The notes under the pieces were generated by a model. The model had not been told where the DNA came from, made no database searches, and was given only the letters and a program-made list of their open reading frames with translations. This document shows, piece after piece, positions 8,148 through 16,060 of a stretch of 32,044 bases of DNA. Position 1 is the first letter of the stretch. Each line of letters opens with the position of its first letter. The stretch covers positions 1 through 32,044 of the forward strand of contig PXSV01000080.1 of assembly GCA_003022685.1 (NCBI GenBank). The letters run 5' to 3'. The stretch is from Halobacteriales archaeon SW_9_67_24. Its GTDB lineage: Archaea > Halobacteriota > Halobacteria > Halobacteriales > Halococcaceae. The position numbers and the translations under genes were made by a program.

Positions 8148-9659
8148 CTATTCGGCGTCGGTCGCGTCGTCCGCGTCGTTCTCGCCGGGAAGATCGACGG
8201 TGAGGGTGTGGGTACCCGACTCGAAGGTTCGGGTTTCGCTGTCGGCGAACTCCTGGAACGCTTCGGTCTCGGGACTCCAGCCCGGGCCGACCTTCTCGTA
8301 GCTCGCGAGCGTCAGGGTGATCGACTCGCCCTCGGCGACGGCGAACGTCGTGGTCGCAGTACCGTTTGCGACCTCGATGGCCTGGCTTTCGATCCGATCG
8401 GCCAACAGGTGGTCGGTGGTGAACTCGCCGTCGGAACGTCGCGTGATCGGCTCGTCGGTGCTGCCGTGGGCGAAGCGGAGCAGTTGGTCGCTGGTGTAGG
8501 TGCCGTTCGGTCCGCGGAGGTCCTCGATCGGCTCGCCGGCCACGAGGTCCACCTGGTAGTACGTCACGCCCGCTTCCCCGAGGAAGCCGAGCGCGTCGCG
8601 TTCCGCGTCCGTGAGTCGACCGTCGCTCAGCGCGTCGCCGAGTGCTCGCAACTGCTCGTCGCTGAGGCCGCCGGCCGCGACGATGTCGGCAACCGATTCC
8701 CGCTGTTCGTCCGTCAGGTCGTCGCCGGCGAGCGCGTCCGTGATCGCAGTGACTTCCGCGTCGGTGAGATCGCTCGCGCCGAGCGCCGAACCGACGTTCT
8801 CGACCTCGTCCTCGGAGAGCCCGCTATCGGACAACGAGTCGGCGATGGCGGACTCGTTGAGCGTTCGCTCGCCCCCGTCGGTCGTGGTCGTCTCCGTCCC
8901 GGTTCCGGTCGTGGTGTCGGTGGTCCCCGTTTCCGTCTCGTTCGCAGTATCGGTCGTTTCCGTCTCAGATTCGGTCGTGGTGTCGGTGGTTTCCGTTTCG
9001 CTTGTCGTGCCGGTGGTCTCCGTTCCCGTCTCGGCCGTGGTCTCGCTCGGCGTCGTCGTGGTCTCCGTTTCGGTCGGCGTCTGTGTGGCGGTCGTGGTGT
9101 CGGTCGCGGTCGTGGCCGTCGTCTCGGCGGTCGTGGTTTGGCCGCCGACGGTGAGGGACGCCCCGTCGGTCCCGGTTACGTCGTACACGTCGCCCGCGGC
9201 GTCGCTGATCTCGGTTACGTCGAGCGAGAGACCGCTCGATCCTGCTTCGGAGCCCCGGACCGTGACCGTCGCGATCGTGACGCCGTCGGGGTCGTCGGAC
9301 AGTGCGTTCCCGAAGTAGATGGCGTCGAAGGCGACGCTGGAGCCGTCGTCGGCGATCGTGACGTTCCGGTTCGCTGGGTCGCCCGTGATCGCGAGATCGG
9401 TGATCGTGCCGACCGACGGATCGTCAAGCGCGACGGCTGCGTCGATCGTGCCGATCCCGTTGTCGGTGTTCTCGACGACGACTTCGTAGGTCGTCGTCCT
9501 GCCGGGGTCAACCTGCTGTTCGCTTGGCGAGAGCGAAACGGTGGTGCTGCCGGCCGCGCTGGCGGTGAACGTCACGGCCGAACCGGCCGAGACGAGCACG
9601 AGGGCGGCGAGTGCGAGGCTGAGAACCGATCGGCGTCGTGTGTCGAGGAGTTTCGTCAT
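8148..9659 (-). CDS. Secreted cohesin-like protein with Thr-rich stalk
   Basis: This 503-residue exported protein has four visible parts. Residues 1-36 form a signal peptide with an Arg-rich start (TRRRSVLSLAL), possibly Tat-dependent. Residues about 40-172 resemble a cohesin-type beta-sandwich: a VSLSPSEQQVDPG entry strand, a VVVENTDNGIG strand and a late strand GVTIATVTVRG. Residues about 174-262 are an almost pure Thr/Glu/Ser/Gly linker, probably O-glycosylated. Residues about 268-360 hold four to five helical repeats of roughly 22 residues with the theme DLTDAEVxxIxDAL, and a beta-rich C-terminal domain follows to about 490. It begins 18 bases after the dockerin gene, without its own TATA box, so the two are probably co-transcribed. 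Cohesins bind dockerins through calcium-dependent contacts, so the pair may assemble outside the cell. The cohesin call rests on pattern and context and needs a profile search. Confidence 0.68.
   Translation of the reverse strand: MTKLLDTRRRSVLSLALAALVLVSAGSAVTFTASAAGSTTVSLSPSEQQVDPGRTTTYEVVVENTDNGIGTIDAAVALDDPSVGTITDLAITGDPANRNVTIADDGSSVAFDAIYFGNALSDDPDGVTIATVTVRGSEAGSSGLSLDVTEISDAAGDVYDVTGTDGASLTVGGQTTTAETTATTATDTTTATQTPTETETTTTPSETTAETGTETTGTTSETETTDTTTESETETTDTANETETGTTDTTTGTGTETTTTDGGERTLNESAIADSLSDSGLSEDEVENVGSALGASDLTDAEVTAITDALAGDDLTDEQRESVADIVAAGGLSDEQLRALGDALSDGRLTDAERDALGFLGEAGVTYYQVDLVAGEPIEDLRGPNGTYTSDQLLRFAHGSTDEPITRRSDGEFTTDHLLADRIESQAIEVANGTATTTFAVAEGESITLTLASYEKVGPGWSPETEAFQEFADSETRTFESGTHTLTVDLPGENDADDATDAE
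8874..9140 (-). repeat. Low-complexity Thr/Glu-rich linker region
   Basis: This part of the cohesin-like gene encodes about 89 residues that are mostly Thr with Glu, Ser, Gly and Asp. At DNA level it is a degenerate tandem repeat built on units such as GTCGTGGTGTCGGTGGT on the plus strand. Such tracts act as extended glycosylated stalks in archaeal surface proteins and are prone to length variation. Confidence 0.8.
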
Positions 9660-9677
9660 GATGGCGTTGGGTTTCGA

Positions 9678-12158
9678 TCAGTTGGTGTTCGACCACTCGG
9701 CGTAGAGCGCCTGGGCGTCGGCCTGGGTTACGCTACTGTCGCCGTTGAAGTCGAACGCGTCGACGTTGTTCTGGACTACTGCACTATCGAGGTTGTCGTA
9801 GAGCGCCTGGGCGTCGGCTTCGGTCAGGCTGCCGTCGCCGTCGCCGTCCTCGTACAGCCCATCGTCATCGACGTCCGAGGGCGGGTTCTCGGCGTCGCCG
9901 GTCGGCTCGATGCCGGTGTCGGTTCCGTTTTCGACCACGGTTTCATCGGGCTGGTTCACGTCGCCGTCCTCGCGCGTGGTGTCCTCGCCGACGACCGCGT
10001 TGGCGTCGACCGATCCCCCGACCGCGTTGGTCGAGGCGTTCGCCTGTGGCTCGAATCGCACCGAGACGACCGTCGTGTTGTTCGTCAGGCCGACGTTCTG
10101 CGCGTCGGTCTCGACGCCCTCGGCGTCGTAAAAGTTGAACCCGCTTGTGTCGCCGATCTCCGAGAGGCTCTCGTCGAACGCGAACAGGAGTTCGTTCTCG
10201 CTCCCCGACGTCACCGACACGAGGCCGGGGTTCGCCGAGTTGCCACCGTTCGAGACGTCGGCGGCTTGCTTCGGGTTGGTCGGCGGACTCTGGGTGTCGA
10301 CTTTCGCGACCGTCCCGCTATCGACGAACCCGCGAGCGACGACCGACTCGTTCACCTTCTCGTCGAACGCGACCGTGACCGTTTCGGTGCCATCGCCCGC
10401 GACGACCTCACCCTGGCCGTCGAACAGCTGGTTCTCGAAGTTCCGGCTGTCGACCGGCACGAGCTGGAAGTTGCCCGCGTCCCCGACCAGATCGACCGGC
10501 TGATCGAAGGTGAAGTTGACGAACGTCTGCTGGCCGCCCTGTGAGGCGAGGTTGCCGGTACAGAATCCGCTGATCGCGCCGAGGTCGGGCGCGGCGGTCG
10601 GTCCGGAGTCGTTCGCCACCGTGGCGTTTCCGCACTCGACCGTTCGATCGCCGGTGAGTTCGGCCTCGTCGGGCTGGTTCACGTCGCCGTCCGCACGGCC
10701 GGTGTCCGCGCCGACGACCGCGTTCGCGTCGACCGATCCTCCGACCGCCTCGCTCACCGGCGAGTTGTCCGGCTCGAACGCCACCGAGAGCACCGTCGGA
10801 TCGTCGGTCATGGCGACCTCCTGGGCGGCCGTCTCGGTGCCGGTCGCGTCGTAGTATCGGAACCCGCTCGTGTCGCCGATTTCGGAGACGTTCTCGTCGA
10901 ACTCGAACAGGAGCGCGTTGTCCGGCGCGTCGCTCTCGGTGACGCTCACGAGGTCGGGGTTGGCGGTGTTGCCGTCGTTGTTGAGATCGACCGCCTGTTT
11001 GGGGTTGAGCGTTTCGTCGCCCTCGCCCGCCGTCTGGACGGTGTTCGGGTCGACGAACCCGCGAGCGATCGTGTCGGGATCGATCCGGCCGTCGAAGGGG
11101 ACCGTGAGCGAGGTGGTTTGGTTCGTCTCGCCCACGATCTCGTTGTTGCCGTCGAACGTGCCGTTGCCGTCGATCGGGATCAGCTGGAAGTTGCCCGCAC
11201 CGCCCTGGAGGTTCACCTCCTCGTCGAAGTCGAACTCCACGAGCGTCTGGCAGTTCTGCCCCTCGGGGTTCTGCCGGTAGGTGACGTTGTCGATGTCCAC
11301 GAGGTCGGGGGCCTGCGTCGGGCCGCCGGCCTCACCACCGTCACCGTTGTCCGCAGTGCCGTTCCCGCCGCACTTGCTGAAGGTGGGCCCCGACTCGCCG
11401 ACCGTCTGCACCCCGTCGAGGGAGTTCGTTCGATTACCGTCGCTCGCGTTCGAGACCGTCCCCTCGGTGACCGACGCCCCGACGGCTTGCGAGGCGTTGA
11501 GGCCGTCGAACGTGACCTTCACGAGCGTCGGTTTCGCGAGCGATCCCGTTGCCACGTTGCCGGTTCTCAGTGTCGTGTTCGTGTAGTACGCCTGGAACCC
11601 GCTGTCACTGTTGACCGTGACGGGGTCGTCGAACACATAGATCAGCGCGTCGCCGGTCTCGTTCTTCGTGACGCTCACCAAATCAGGGTCGTCGGAGTTG
11701 CCGTCGTTCGAGACGGCGGCCGCCTGCAGCGGGTTGTTCGTCTCGTCGCCCTCGCCCGTCACGCGGACCGTGTTCGCCTTGACGACGCCGCGAGCGATGT
11801 CGCTCCGGGTTACCGGCTCGTCGAACGCGACCGTGATCGTCTTCGTTCCCTCCCCCGCGGTGACGTTCACGCCACCGATATCCGTGCCACCGTCGGTCGG
11901 AACGAGCTTGAAGTTCCCGCCCGAACTCACGAGCGTCGCGTTCTCGTCGAACGTGAAGTCGACGAGCACCGCGCCTTCGCTGCTCAAATCGTTCTCCCGG
12001 AAATTATCGACCGACTGGAGGTCAGCCGCTTGCGTCGGGCCGCTCGCCTGGCCGGCGACTCCGCCGGCGAGCGCGCCCAGCCCGACGACGGCCGAACCGA
12101 TCACCACCGTCACGAGAACGATTCCTGTCAGGTATTTCGCCTTCCGATCGAGTTGCAT
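9678..12158 (-). CDS. Secreted three-repeat protein with C-terminal dockerin
   Basis: This 826-residue exported protein starts MQLDRKAKYLTGIVLVT and has a hydrophobic signal segment to about residue 36. Three tandem domains of about 225-240 residues follow (about 41-279, 280-519 and 520-745), each opening with a PT(Q/A)A(P/A)DL motif. Shared later motifs include GGNFxLVP, GEGDET-NP-QA, DLVSVT and, in repeats 2 and 3, EIGDTSGF and GGSVDANAVVG. The repeats look like beta-sandwich, Ig-like modules rich in N-glycosylation sequons. The C-terminus (about 761-824) is a type I dockerin with two calcium loops, DGDGDGSLTEADAQALY and DFNGDSSVTQADAQALY. I prefer ATG 12158 to the GTG at 12173 because a TATA box centred near 12187 would place the transcript start at this ATG. 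The next gene encodes a cohesin-like protein, the expected binding partner. Confidence 0.85.
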   Translation of the reverse strand: MQLDRKAKYLTGIVLVTVVIGSAVVGLGALAGGVAGQASGPTQAADLQSVDNFRENDLSSEGAVLVDFTFDENATLVSSGGNFKLVPTDGGTDIGGVNVTAGEGTKTITVAFDEPVTRSDIARGVVKANTVRVTGEGDETNNPLQAAAVSNDGNSDDPDLVSVTKNETGDALIYVFDDPVTVNSDSGFQAYYTNTTLRTGNVATGSLAKPTLVKVTFDGLNASQAVGASVTEGTVSNASDGNRTNSLDGVQTVGESGPTFSKCGGNGTADNGDGGEAGGPTQAPDLVDIDNVTYRQNPEGQNCQTLVEFDFDEEVNLQGGAGNFQLIPIDGNGTFDGNNEIVGETNQTTSLTVPFDGRIDPDTIARGFVDPNTVQTAGEGDETLNPKQAVDLNNDGNTANPDLVSVTESDAPDNALLFEFDENVSEIGDTSGFRYYDATGTETAAQEVAMTDDPTVLSVAFEPDNSPVSEAVGGSVDANAVVGADTGRADGDVNQPDEAELTGDRTVECGNATVANDSGPTAAPDLGAISGFCTGNLASQGGQQTFVNFTFDQPVDLVGDAGNFQLVPVDSRNFENQLFDGQGEVVAGDGTETVTVAFDEKVNESVVARGFVDSGTVAKVDTQSPPTNPKQAADVSNGGNSANPGLVSVTSGSENELLFAFDESLSEIGDTSGFNFYDAEGVETDAQNVGLTNNTTVVSVRFEPQANASTNAVGGSVDANAVVGEDTTREDGDVNQPDETVVENGTDTGIEPTGDAENPPSDVDDDGLYEDGDGDGSLTEADAQALYDNLDSAVVQNNVDAFDFNGDSSVTQADAQALYAEWSNTN
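9924..12038 (-). repeat. Three tandem about 700-bp repeats encoding beta-rich domains
   Basis: The coding repeats run approximately 12038-11322, 11321-10602 and 10601-9924. Repeats 2 and 3 are still alike at DNA level: the plus-strand tract around 9989-10022 and that around 10712-10745 both read GACGACCGCGTT(G/C)GCGTCGACCGATC with few changes. This indicates a relatively recent duplication, with repeat 1 more diverged. Confidence 0.78.
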
Positions 12159-12182
12159 TTCATATCCGAACACGCGTAACTG

Positions 12183-12190
12183 GTCTATAC
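12183..12190 (-). promoter_or_regulatory. TATA box of the dockerin/cohesin operon
   Basis: GTATAGAC on the minus strand lies about 26-30 bases before ATG 12158, the standard spacing for a leaderless haloarchaeal transcript. This supports the chosen start and a single promoter for both genes. Confidence 0.5.
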
Positions 12191-12341
12191 CTTGTGCTTG
12201 CCATGGACATCGTGCGCCGTCGGTTCGTCGTGTGCCCGAACGATGGATGGCCGCAGTCGTCGACTCGGCGAGTCGAAACGCACCGTCGGTCGGTTCGCTT
12301 CGAGTCCATGGGTGTCCCGGGCCACGAGTCTCGGACTGGAA

Positions 12342-13046
12342 CTACCACTCCACCTCGACGGCGACCTCGTTCGTCCGGAGGAAGGGAGGGGTGCCAGGAG
12401 CGTCGTAGCCGAGGCTGAACGGTTCGCCGATCGGCGTGGCGTCGGATCCGGCGAGCGTTTCGAGGAGCTTCGACTGTTGGCGGCTCGTCCGCCGGGCGGT
12501 CGCCCACCACGAGAAGCGCCGCGCCGCGACCGACCGCGGCGGTTCGACGACGAGCGAGACTGCTGGATCGGTCGGCCGTGGGGCCGTGTTCGGGGTGTAG
12601 GCCCCGGGGAGATAGAACCCCATCCGTACCCCGTCGCCGCCGTCGTCGCCGTCGTCGGTGCGAACCGGTGACGTCATCGGCACCGACTCGCCCTCCGCCT
12701 CACGCTCCGGTTCGGTGCGGACCGGCGACGTCATGTCGATCGATTCGCCGTCGGCCTCCCCGTCGGTGCGGGCGGGCGCGGTCATCGTCACCTCCGAGCG
12801 CGACTCGTTCGCGCCCTGGAGGTACTCGAACAGTCGGCCGAACGCCTCCCGGTTCGAGGACCCCGTCGTTTCGACCCGGACGAGTTCGGGATACCGTCGG
12901 ATCTCCGTGCGGTCGTCGAGGGTTCGCTCGACGGTGTAGTCGACGCTTTCGGTCGATCGCGACGCGAGCAGGCTGTACCCGCTCCACAGAGCCACCGCAC
13001 CGCCGACGGCGGCCGCGCCGACGAGTCCGAGACGTGTTCGGTTCAT
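12342..13046 (-). CDS. SOUL-family heme-binding-like protein, membrane-anchored
   Basis: This 234-residue protein of the SOUL/HBP type starts at ATG 13046, which overlaps the upstream stop as ATGA. The extra 66 residues of the longer ORF are Arg-rich shadow. The N-terminus (MNRTRLGLVGAAAVGGAVALW) is a single hydrophobic anchor. The SOUL domain follows: VDYTVERTLDDRTEIRRYPE near residue 36, then the family's MTAPV motif. Here the motif occurs three times in tandem (MTAPAR, MTSPVR, MTSPVR), separated by Glu/Asp/Gly-rich spacers, where family members normally have one. The domain closes with FLRTNEVAVEVEW. SOUL proteins bind heme or porphyrin, but I do not see an obvious heme-ligating His, so ligand binding is uncertain. 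It is the last gene of a DNA-ligase operon, a pairing without known functional logic. Confidence 0.82.
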   Translation of the reverse strand: MNRTRLGLVGAAAVGGAVALWSGYSLLASRSTESVDYTVERTLDDRTEIRRYPELVRVETTGSSNREAFGRLFEYLQGANESRSEVTMTAPARTDGEADGESIDMTSPVRTEPEREAEGESVPMTSPVRTDDGDDGGDGVRMGFYLPGAYTPNTAPRPTDPAVSLVVEPPRSVAARRFSWWATARRTSRQQSKLLETLAGSDATPIGEPFSLGYDAPGTPPFLRTNEVAVEVEW

Positions 13047-14014
13047 GTTCGTCCGAAGGAGGGGGTCCCGAGTTCGGCGGTGCAGTGGGTCGCGAACGTT
13101 TCGGCCGACCCATGATGGGTGTAGACCACCTCCGGGTCGACCGCTTCGACCACGGCTTCGAGTTCGGTGAAATCGCAGTGATCCGAGAGCGGGAAGGTCA
13201 CGTCGTAATCGCCGCGGTACTTGAAGCTCGATTCCACTGCCCACCCCGAAAACCCCGCCTTCGTCGCGCCCGTTGCCTCCACGATCCGATCGACAAAGGC
13301 GAGGTTGTTGGTCTGACTTGGCAGCACGAGCGCGTCACCGGCTTCGAGATCGACGTCGGGCGAGGAGCGCTCGGCCCCGAACGCGACATCGAACGCCACC
13401 TCGATCGGTTCGTTGATCCGTGCGATGGCGTCGGAGACGAACAGCCGCGAGCGTCCCGAGCGCGCGACCAGGCGCTGGAGCTTCTGGGCGCGTCCGAGCG
13501 AGTAGCCGAACAGGAGCACCGGCCGGTCGGTCGTGTCGTCGAGCCAGTCGACGATCTCGCGTTCGAGGGCGTTCTGGGGCGGGAGGACGAACTCGGGGCT
13601 TCCGTAGGTGGTTTCGGTGATCAACACGTCGGCATCGGGCGGTTCGAATCCCGAGAGGTAGCACCGATCCCGCGTCGAGACGTCGCCGGTGTAGAGATAG
13701 GTGCGCCCGGCCGCCTCGTCCTCGATCAGCGCGGCCCGCGAGCCGGCGACGTGGCCGGCGTTCACGAGATCGACCGCCGGATGGGTCGTTCGATTCAGTT
13801 CACCGTAGTCCGCTTCGTCCCGACGGGTCCGGGCGAGCGCGGCGGTCGTCTCCGAACAGACCAGTTTGGAGGGGGCCTCGCGATAGAGGTGGTCGCCATG
13901 GGCGTGACTCAGTACGTTGATGTCGCCGGCCGGCTGCGTGGCGTCGGCGACCACCGTCTCGCCCGTCGCGAGGTCGATCCGGAGGCCGTCGCTGAGCCGG
14001 ACGCGCTCGGTCAC
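13043..14014 (-). CDS. Metallo-beta-lactamase-fold nuclease, ligase-associated type
   Basis: This 323-residue cytoplasmic protein has the metallo-beta-lactamase metal motif SHAHGDH (residues 36-42). Further metal-site candidates are NAGHVAGS, the YTGDVSTRD Asp and PLSDHCDF near the end, ordered as in the beta-CASP/SNM1-like nucleases of DNA and RNA processing. Haloarchaeal members are often annotated as mRNA 3'-end processing factors. In bacteria, a similar protein encoded beside an ATP-dependent ligase is named ligase-associated DNA exonuclease, and here too the gene directly follows a DNA ligase, favouring a DNA repair role. The start is GTG 14014, which overlaps the stop of an 18-codon micro-ORF that itself overlaps the ligase stop. 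The downstream SOUL gene overlaps by ATGA. Confidence 0.82.
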   Translation of the reverse strand: MTERVRLSDGLRIDLATGETVVADATQPAGDINVLSHAHGDHLYREAPSKLVCSETTAALARTRRDEADYGELNRTTHPAVDLVNAGHVAGSRAALIEDEAAGRTYLYTGDVSTRDRCYLSGFEPPDADVLITETTYGSPEFVLPPQNALEREIVDWLDDTTDRPVLLFGYSLGRAQKLQRLVARSGRSRLFVSDAIARINEPIEVAFDVAFGAERSSPDVDLEAGDALVLPSQTNNLAFVDRIVEATGATKAGFSGWAVESSFKYRGDYDVTFPLSDHCDFTELEAVVEAVDPEVVYTHHGSAETFATHCTAELGTPSFGRT

Positions 14015-14067
14015 CGTGCCGGCCCCCGAATCATGCGGCGGATCGGATCGACAGTGTGGTCGGTCAT
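14011..14067 (-). CDS. 18-residue coupling micro-ORF between ligase and nuclease genes
   Basis: ATG 14067 overlaps the ligase stop as ATGA, and the TGA of this ORF overlaps the GTG start of the nuclease as GTGA. The peptide would be MTDHTVDPIRRMIRGPAR, basic and without a recognisable domain. It fills the 49-base gap exactly, so ribosomes could pass by re-initiation from ligase to micro-ORF to nuclease. It may simply be a coupling device, or chance; I cannot show that the peptide is made. Confidence 0.3.
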   Translation of the reverse strand: MTDHTVDPIRRMIRGPAR

Positions 14068-15839
14068 TGCTGGTCGTGGAGGGTACTCACGCGATCGAGC
14101 GTGTCGGCGTCGGTCGGTCGGAGGTCGTCGCGAACCCGGACGAACCGCGGGAAGCGGAGCGCGAACCCCGAGTCGTACTCCGGCGAGGGCTGGATCTCCT
14201 CGTACTCGATTTCGAGTACGACCTCGGGCTGGAGTTCGAGCTGTCGGCCATCGCGTTCGGTGACGAGCGGTTCGAGCCGCGCGGTCAGGTCGCGGAGTTC
14301 CTCGTCGGTGTACCCCGTAGCGAGCCGGCCGACCTCGCGGAGATCGCCGGACTCGGCGTCCCGGCACGCCAGAAAGAGTCGGCCGAGGAACTCGCTCCGG
14401 CGACCCTCGCTCCACTGCGCCCGCGTCACCACGAGGTCGAGCGGCTCCATCGTCGGCTTCACCTTCATCATGTAGCCGACGCGCCGGCCCGGCTGGTAGC
14501 TCGCGGCCGCGTTCTTGAGCATCACGCCCTCGTGGCCGGCGTCGAGCGCCGCCGCGTAGAACGCACGATCCGCCTCGGCGGCGACAGTCTCGCCTGCATC
14601 GTCCTTCGCCCGGCCGCTCGCCGTGTCGTCACCGCGTCCGTCGTCACCGCTTTCCCCGCCGTCGGCCGTCGATTCGGCGGCCTGGTGTGTCGCCAGTTCG
14701 ATCGCGCCCGGTTCGGGTGCGAGAATCCTTTCGAGCGCGGTGAGACGTTCGCGGAGCGAGGCGTCGAGCAGCGATTCGTTGTCGCGGTAGAGACAGTCGA
14801 AGAGGTGAACCGTGACCGGGATTTCCGCCGCCGTCTCCTCGACGTCGTACTTGCGCTTGATGCGCTTCGAGAGGGTCTGGAAGGGGAGCACCTCGCCCGT
14901 ATCGGGGTCGTAGCCCACGATCTCGCCCTCGACGATGCACTCGGTCGCGTCGACTCCCTCGCGGACCGCCGCCACCACGTCGGGGAACTGCGCGGTGACG
15001 TCTTCGAGCCGGCGGGTGAAAACCCGAATCTCGTTGCCCTGCTTGTGGATCTGCGTGCGGACCCCGTCAAACTTGTGTTCGAGTCGGACGGCCGCGCCCT
15101 CGTCGGCCACCTCGTCGATTCCCTCGGGGAGTCCCTCCGCTTTCTGTGCCAGCATGACCTCGACCGGTCGAAAGAGTTCGACGTCGAGTTCGGCGAGGCC
15201 GTCGACGCCGTCGCGTTTCGCGGTTCGAGCGACGGTCCGGTAGTCGTTCGTCACCTGGTACGCGCGCTCGACCGCTTCGATCGCCGCGTCGCTGCCGTCG
15301 AGAAAGGCGTCGGCGATCGCGTCGCGAACGGTACCGTCACCGATCCCGACCCGGAGATGGCCCAACACCGTGCGGACGACGTACCGTGCCTCCGAGGCAT
15401 CGGCGTCGTTCAGGAGTCCGGCGACCGCCTCGATCCGGCGCTCCTGGCTGCCCTCGCCCTCGTAGGTCGCCAGTTCCTGGAGCGTGTCGTGGACGGTGCG
15501 AACGTCGAGTCGGGTCGTAACCAGGGTCCGCTGTTTCCGGTTCGCGACCGCCTCGGCAGCGGCGTCGCCGAGATCGCCCGTATCGCGCCACGTGGCCTCG
15601 ATCGCGTCCTCGTCGACGCCGGTCGCGGTCGCGATTGCCTCCGTCGTGAGCCGTGAGGAGATCCCGAGCTCCTCGGCCTCCCACGCCGCGAACGGCGTCC
15701 CACGGAGGAGTTTGACGAGAATCGGGAGCTGCGCTTCGTCGGCGTCCGCGAGCGCCTCGGCGAGGATCGCGGTCTTCTCGAGGTTCGACGACGTGGCTTC
15801 GAGGCGCTCGTAGACGTCGACCAGCGCGGCGTACTCCAT
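14064..15839 (-). CDS. ATP-dependent DNA ligase
   Basis: This 591-residue enzyme seals nicks in duplex DNA using ATP. The N-terminal half is the alpha-helical DNA-binding domain of archaeal ligases. The adenylation domain carries catalytic Lys in EHKFDGVRTQIH (Lys about 256), motif III/IIIa CIVEGEIVGYD and HLFDCLYRD, motif IV HEGVMLKN and motif V YMMKVKP. The C-terminal OB domain ends around FVRVRDDLRPTDADTLDRV. I start at ATG 15839 (MEYAALVDVYERLEAT), nine residues inside the listed ORF, whose first codon is TTG; a T-rich TATA-like tract lies about 26 bases upstream. Residues about 389-421 are an acidic Gly/Asp/Ser-rich insertion between motifs IIIa and IV, probably a surface loop. It heads an operon with the metallo-beta-lactamase nuclease and SOUL genes. 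Confidence 0.93.
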   Translation of the reverse strand: MEYAALVDVYERLEATSSNLEKTAILAEALADADEAQLPILVKLLRGTPFAAWEAEELGISSRLTTEAIATATGVDEDAIEATWRDTGDLGDAAAEAVANRKQRTLVTTRLDVRTVHDTLQELATYEGEGSQERRIEAVAGLLNDADASEARYVVRTVLGHLRVGIGDGTVRDAIADAFLDGSDAAIEAVERAYQVTNDYRTVARTAKRDGVDGLAELDVELFRPVEVMLAQKAEGLPEGIDEVADEGAAVRLEHKFDGVRTQIHKQGNEIRVFTRRLEDVTAQFPDVVAAVREGVDATECIVEGEIVGYDPDTGEVLPFQTLSKRIKRKYDVEETAAEIPVTVHLFDCLYRDNESLLDASLRERLTALERILAPEPGAIELATHQAAESTADGGESGDDGRGDDTASGRAKDDAGETVAAEADRAFYAAALDAGHEGVMLKNAAASYQPGRRVGYMMKVKPTMEPLDLVVTRAQWSEGRRSEFLGRLFLACRDAESGDLREVGRLATGYTDEELRDLTARLEPLVTERDGRQLELQPEVVLEIEYEEIQPSPEYDSGFALRFPRFVRVRDDLRPTDADTLDRVSTLHDQQ

Positions 15840-16030
15840 CACCGTCGATAGCGGGTCGACCCGCAAAAGCCCCGCTGCTCCGGCGCGACTGGCTCCTTTC
15901 CCGACAGTCGGCCTTCGGAACCGGAGCGGATCCCGTGAACGTGAACCGAAACGGGGTTTCGAGCCGTTTGAACGGCGAATGCAGGCGTCTCACGATTACT
16001 GACTCTACTTTCAGTGCGGTGTAAACGCCC

Positions 16031-16037
16031 GCTTATG
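16031..16037 (+). promoter_or_regulatory. TATA-like box before the SWIM gene
   Basis: GCTTATG lies about 27 bases before ATG 16061, as for a leaderless transcript. The surrounding 221-base divergent gap (15840-16060) holds this box and the T-rich ligase promoter element near 15866, with no further gene visible. Confidence 0.4.
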
Positions 16038-16060
16038 CCGGCAGATCGGCAAGCAAGGGT

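Noticed and set aside
8874-9140. Possible CRISPR-like or satellite array
   Set aside because: The repetition is a degenerate coding tract for Thr/Glu residues with no regular spacer, not a repeat-spacer array.
8208-10544. 778-codon plus-strand ORF and the 235-codon ORF inside it
   Set aside because: They are antisense shadows of the cohesin-like and dockerin genes. Their composition is Arg/Val/Gly- or Ser/Val-rich without domains, and the minus-strand frames carry signal peptides and clear modules.
12174-12341. Plus-strand ORFs starting near 12192 and 12194
   Set aside because: They run antisense into the SOUL gene and are low-complexity Arg/Gly shadows. The gap itself holds the TATA box of the dockerin gene and no supported coding sequence.
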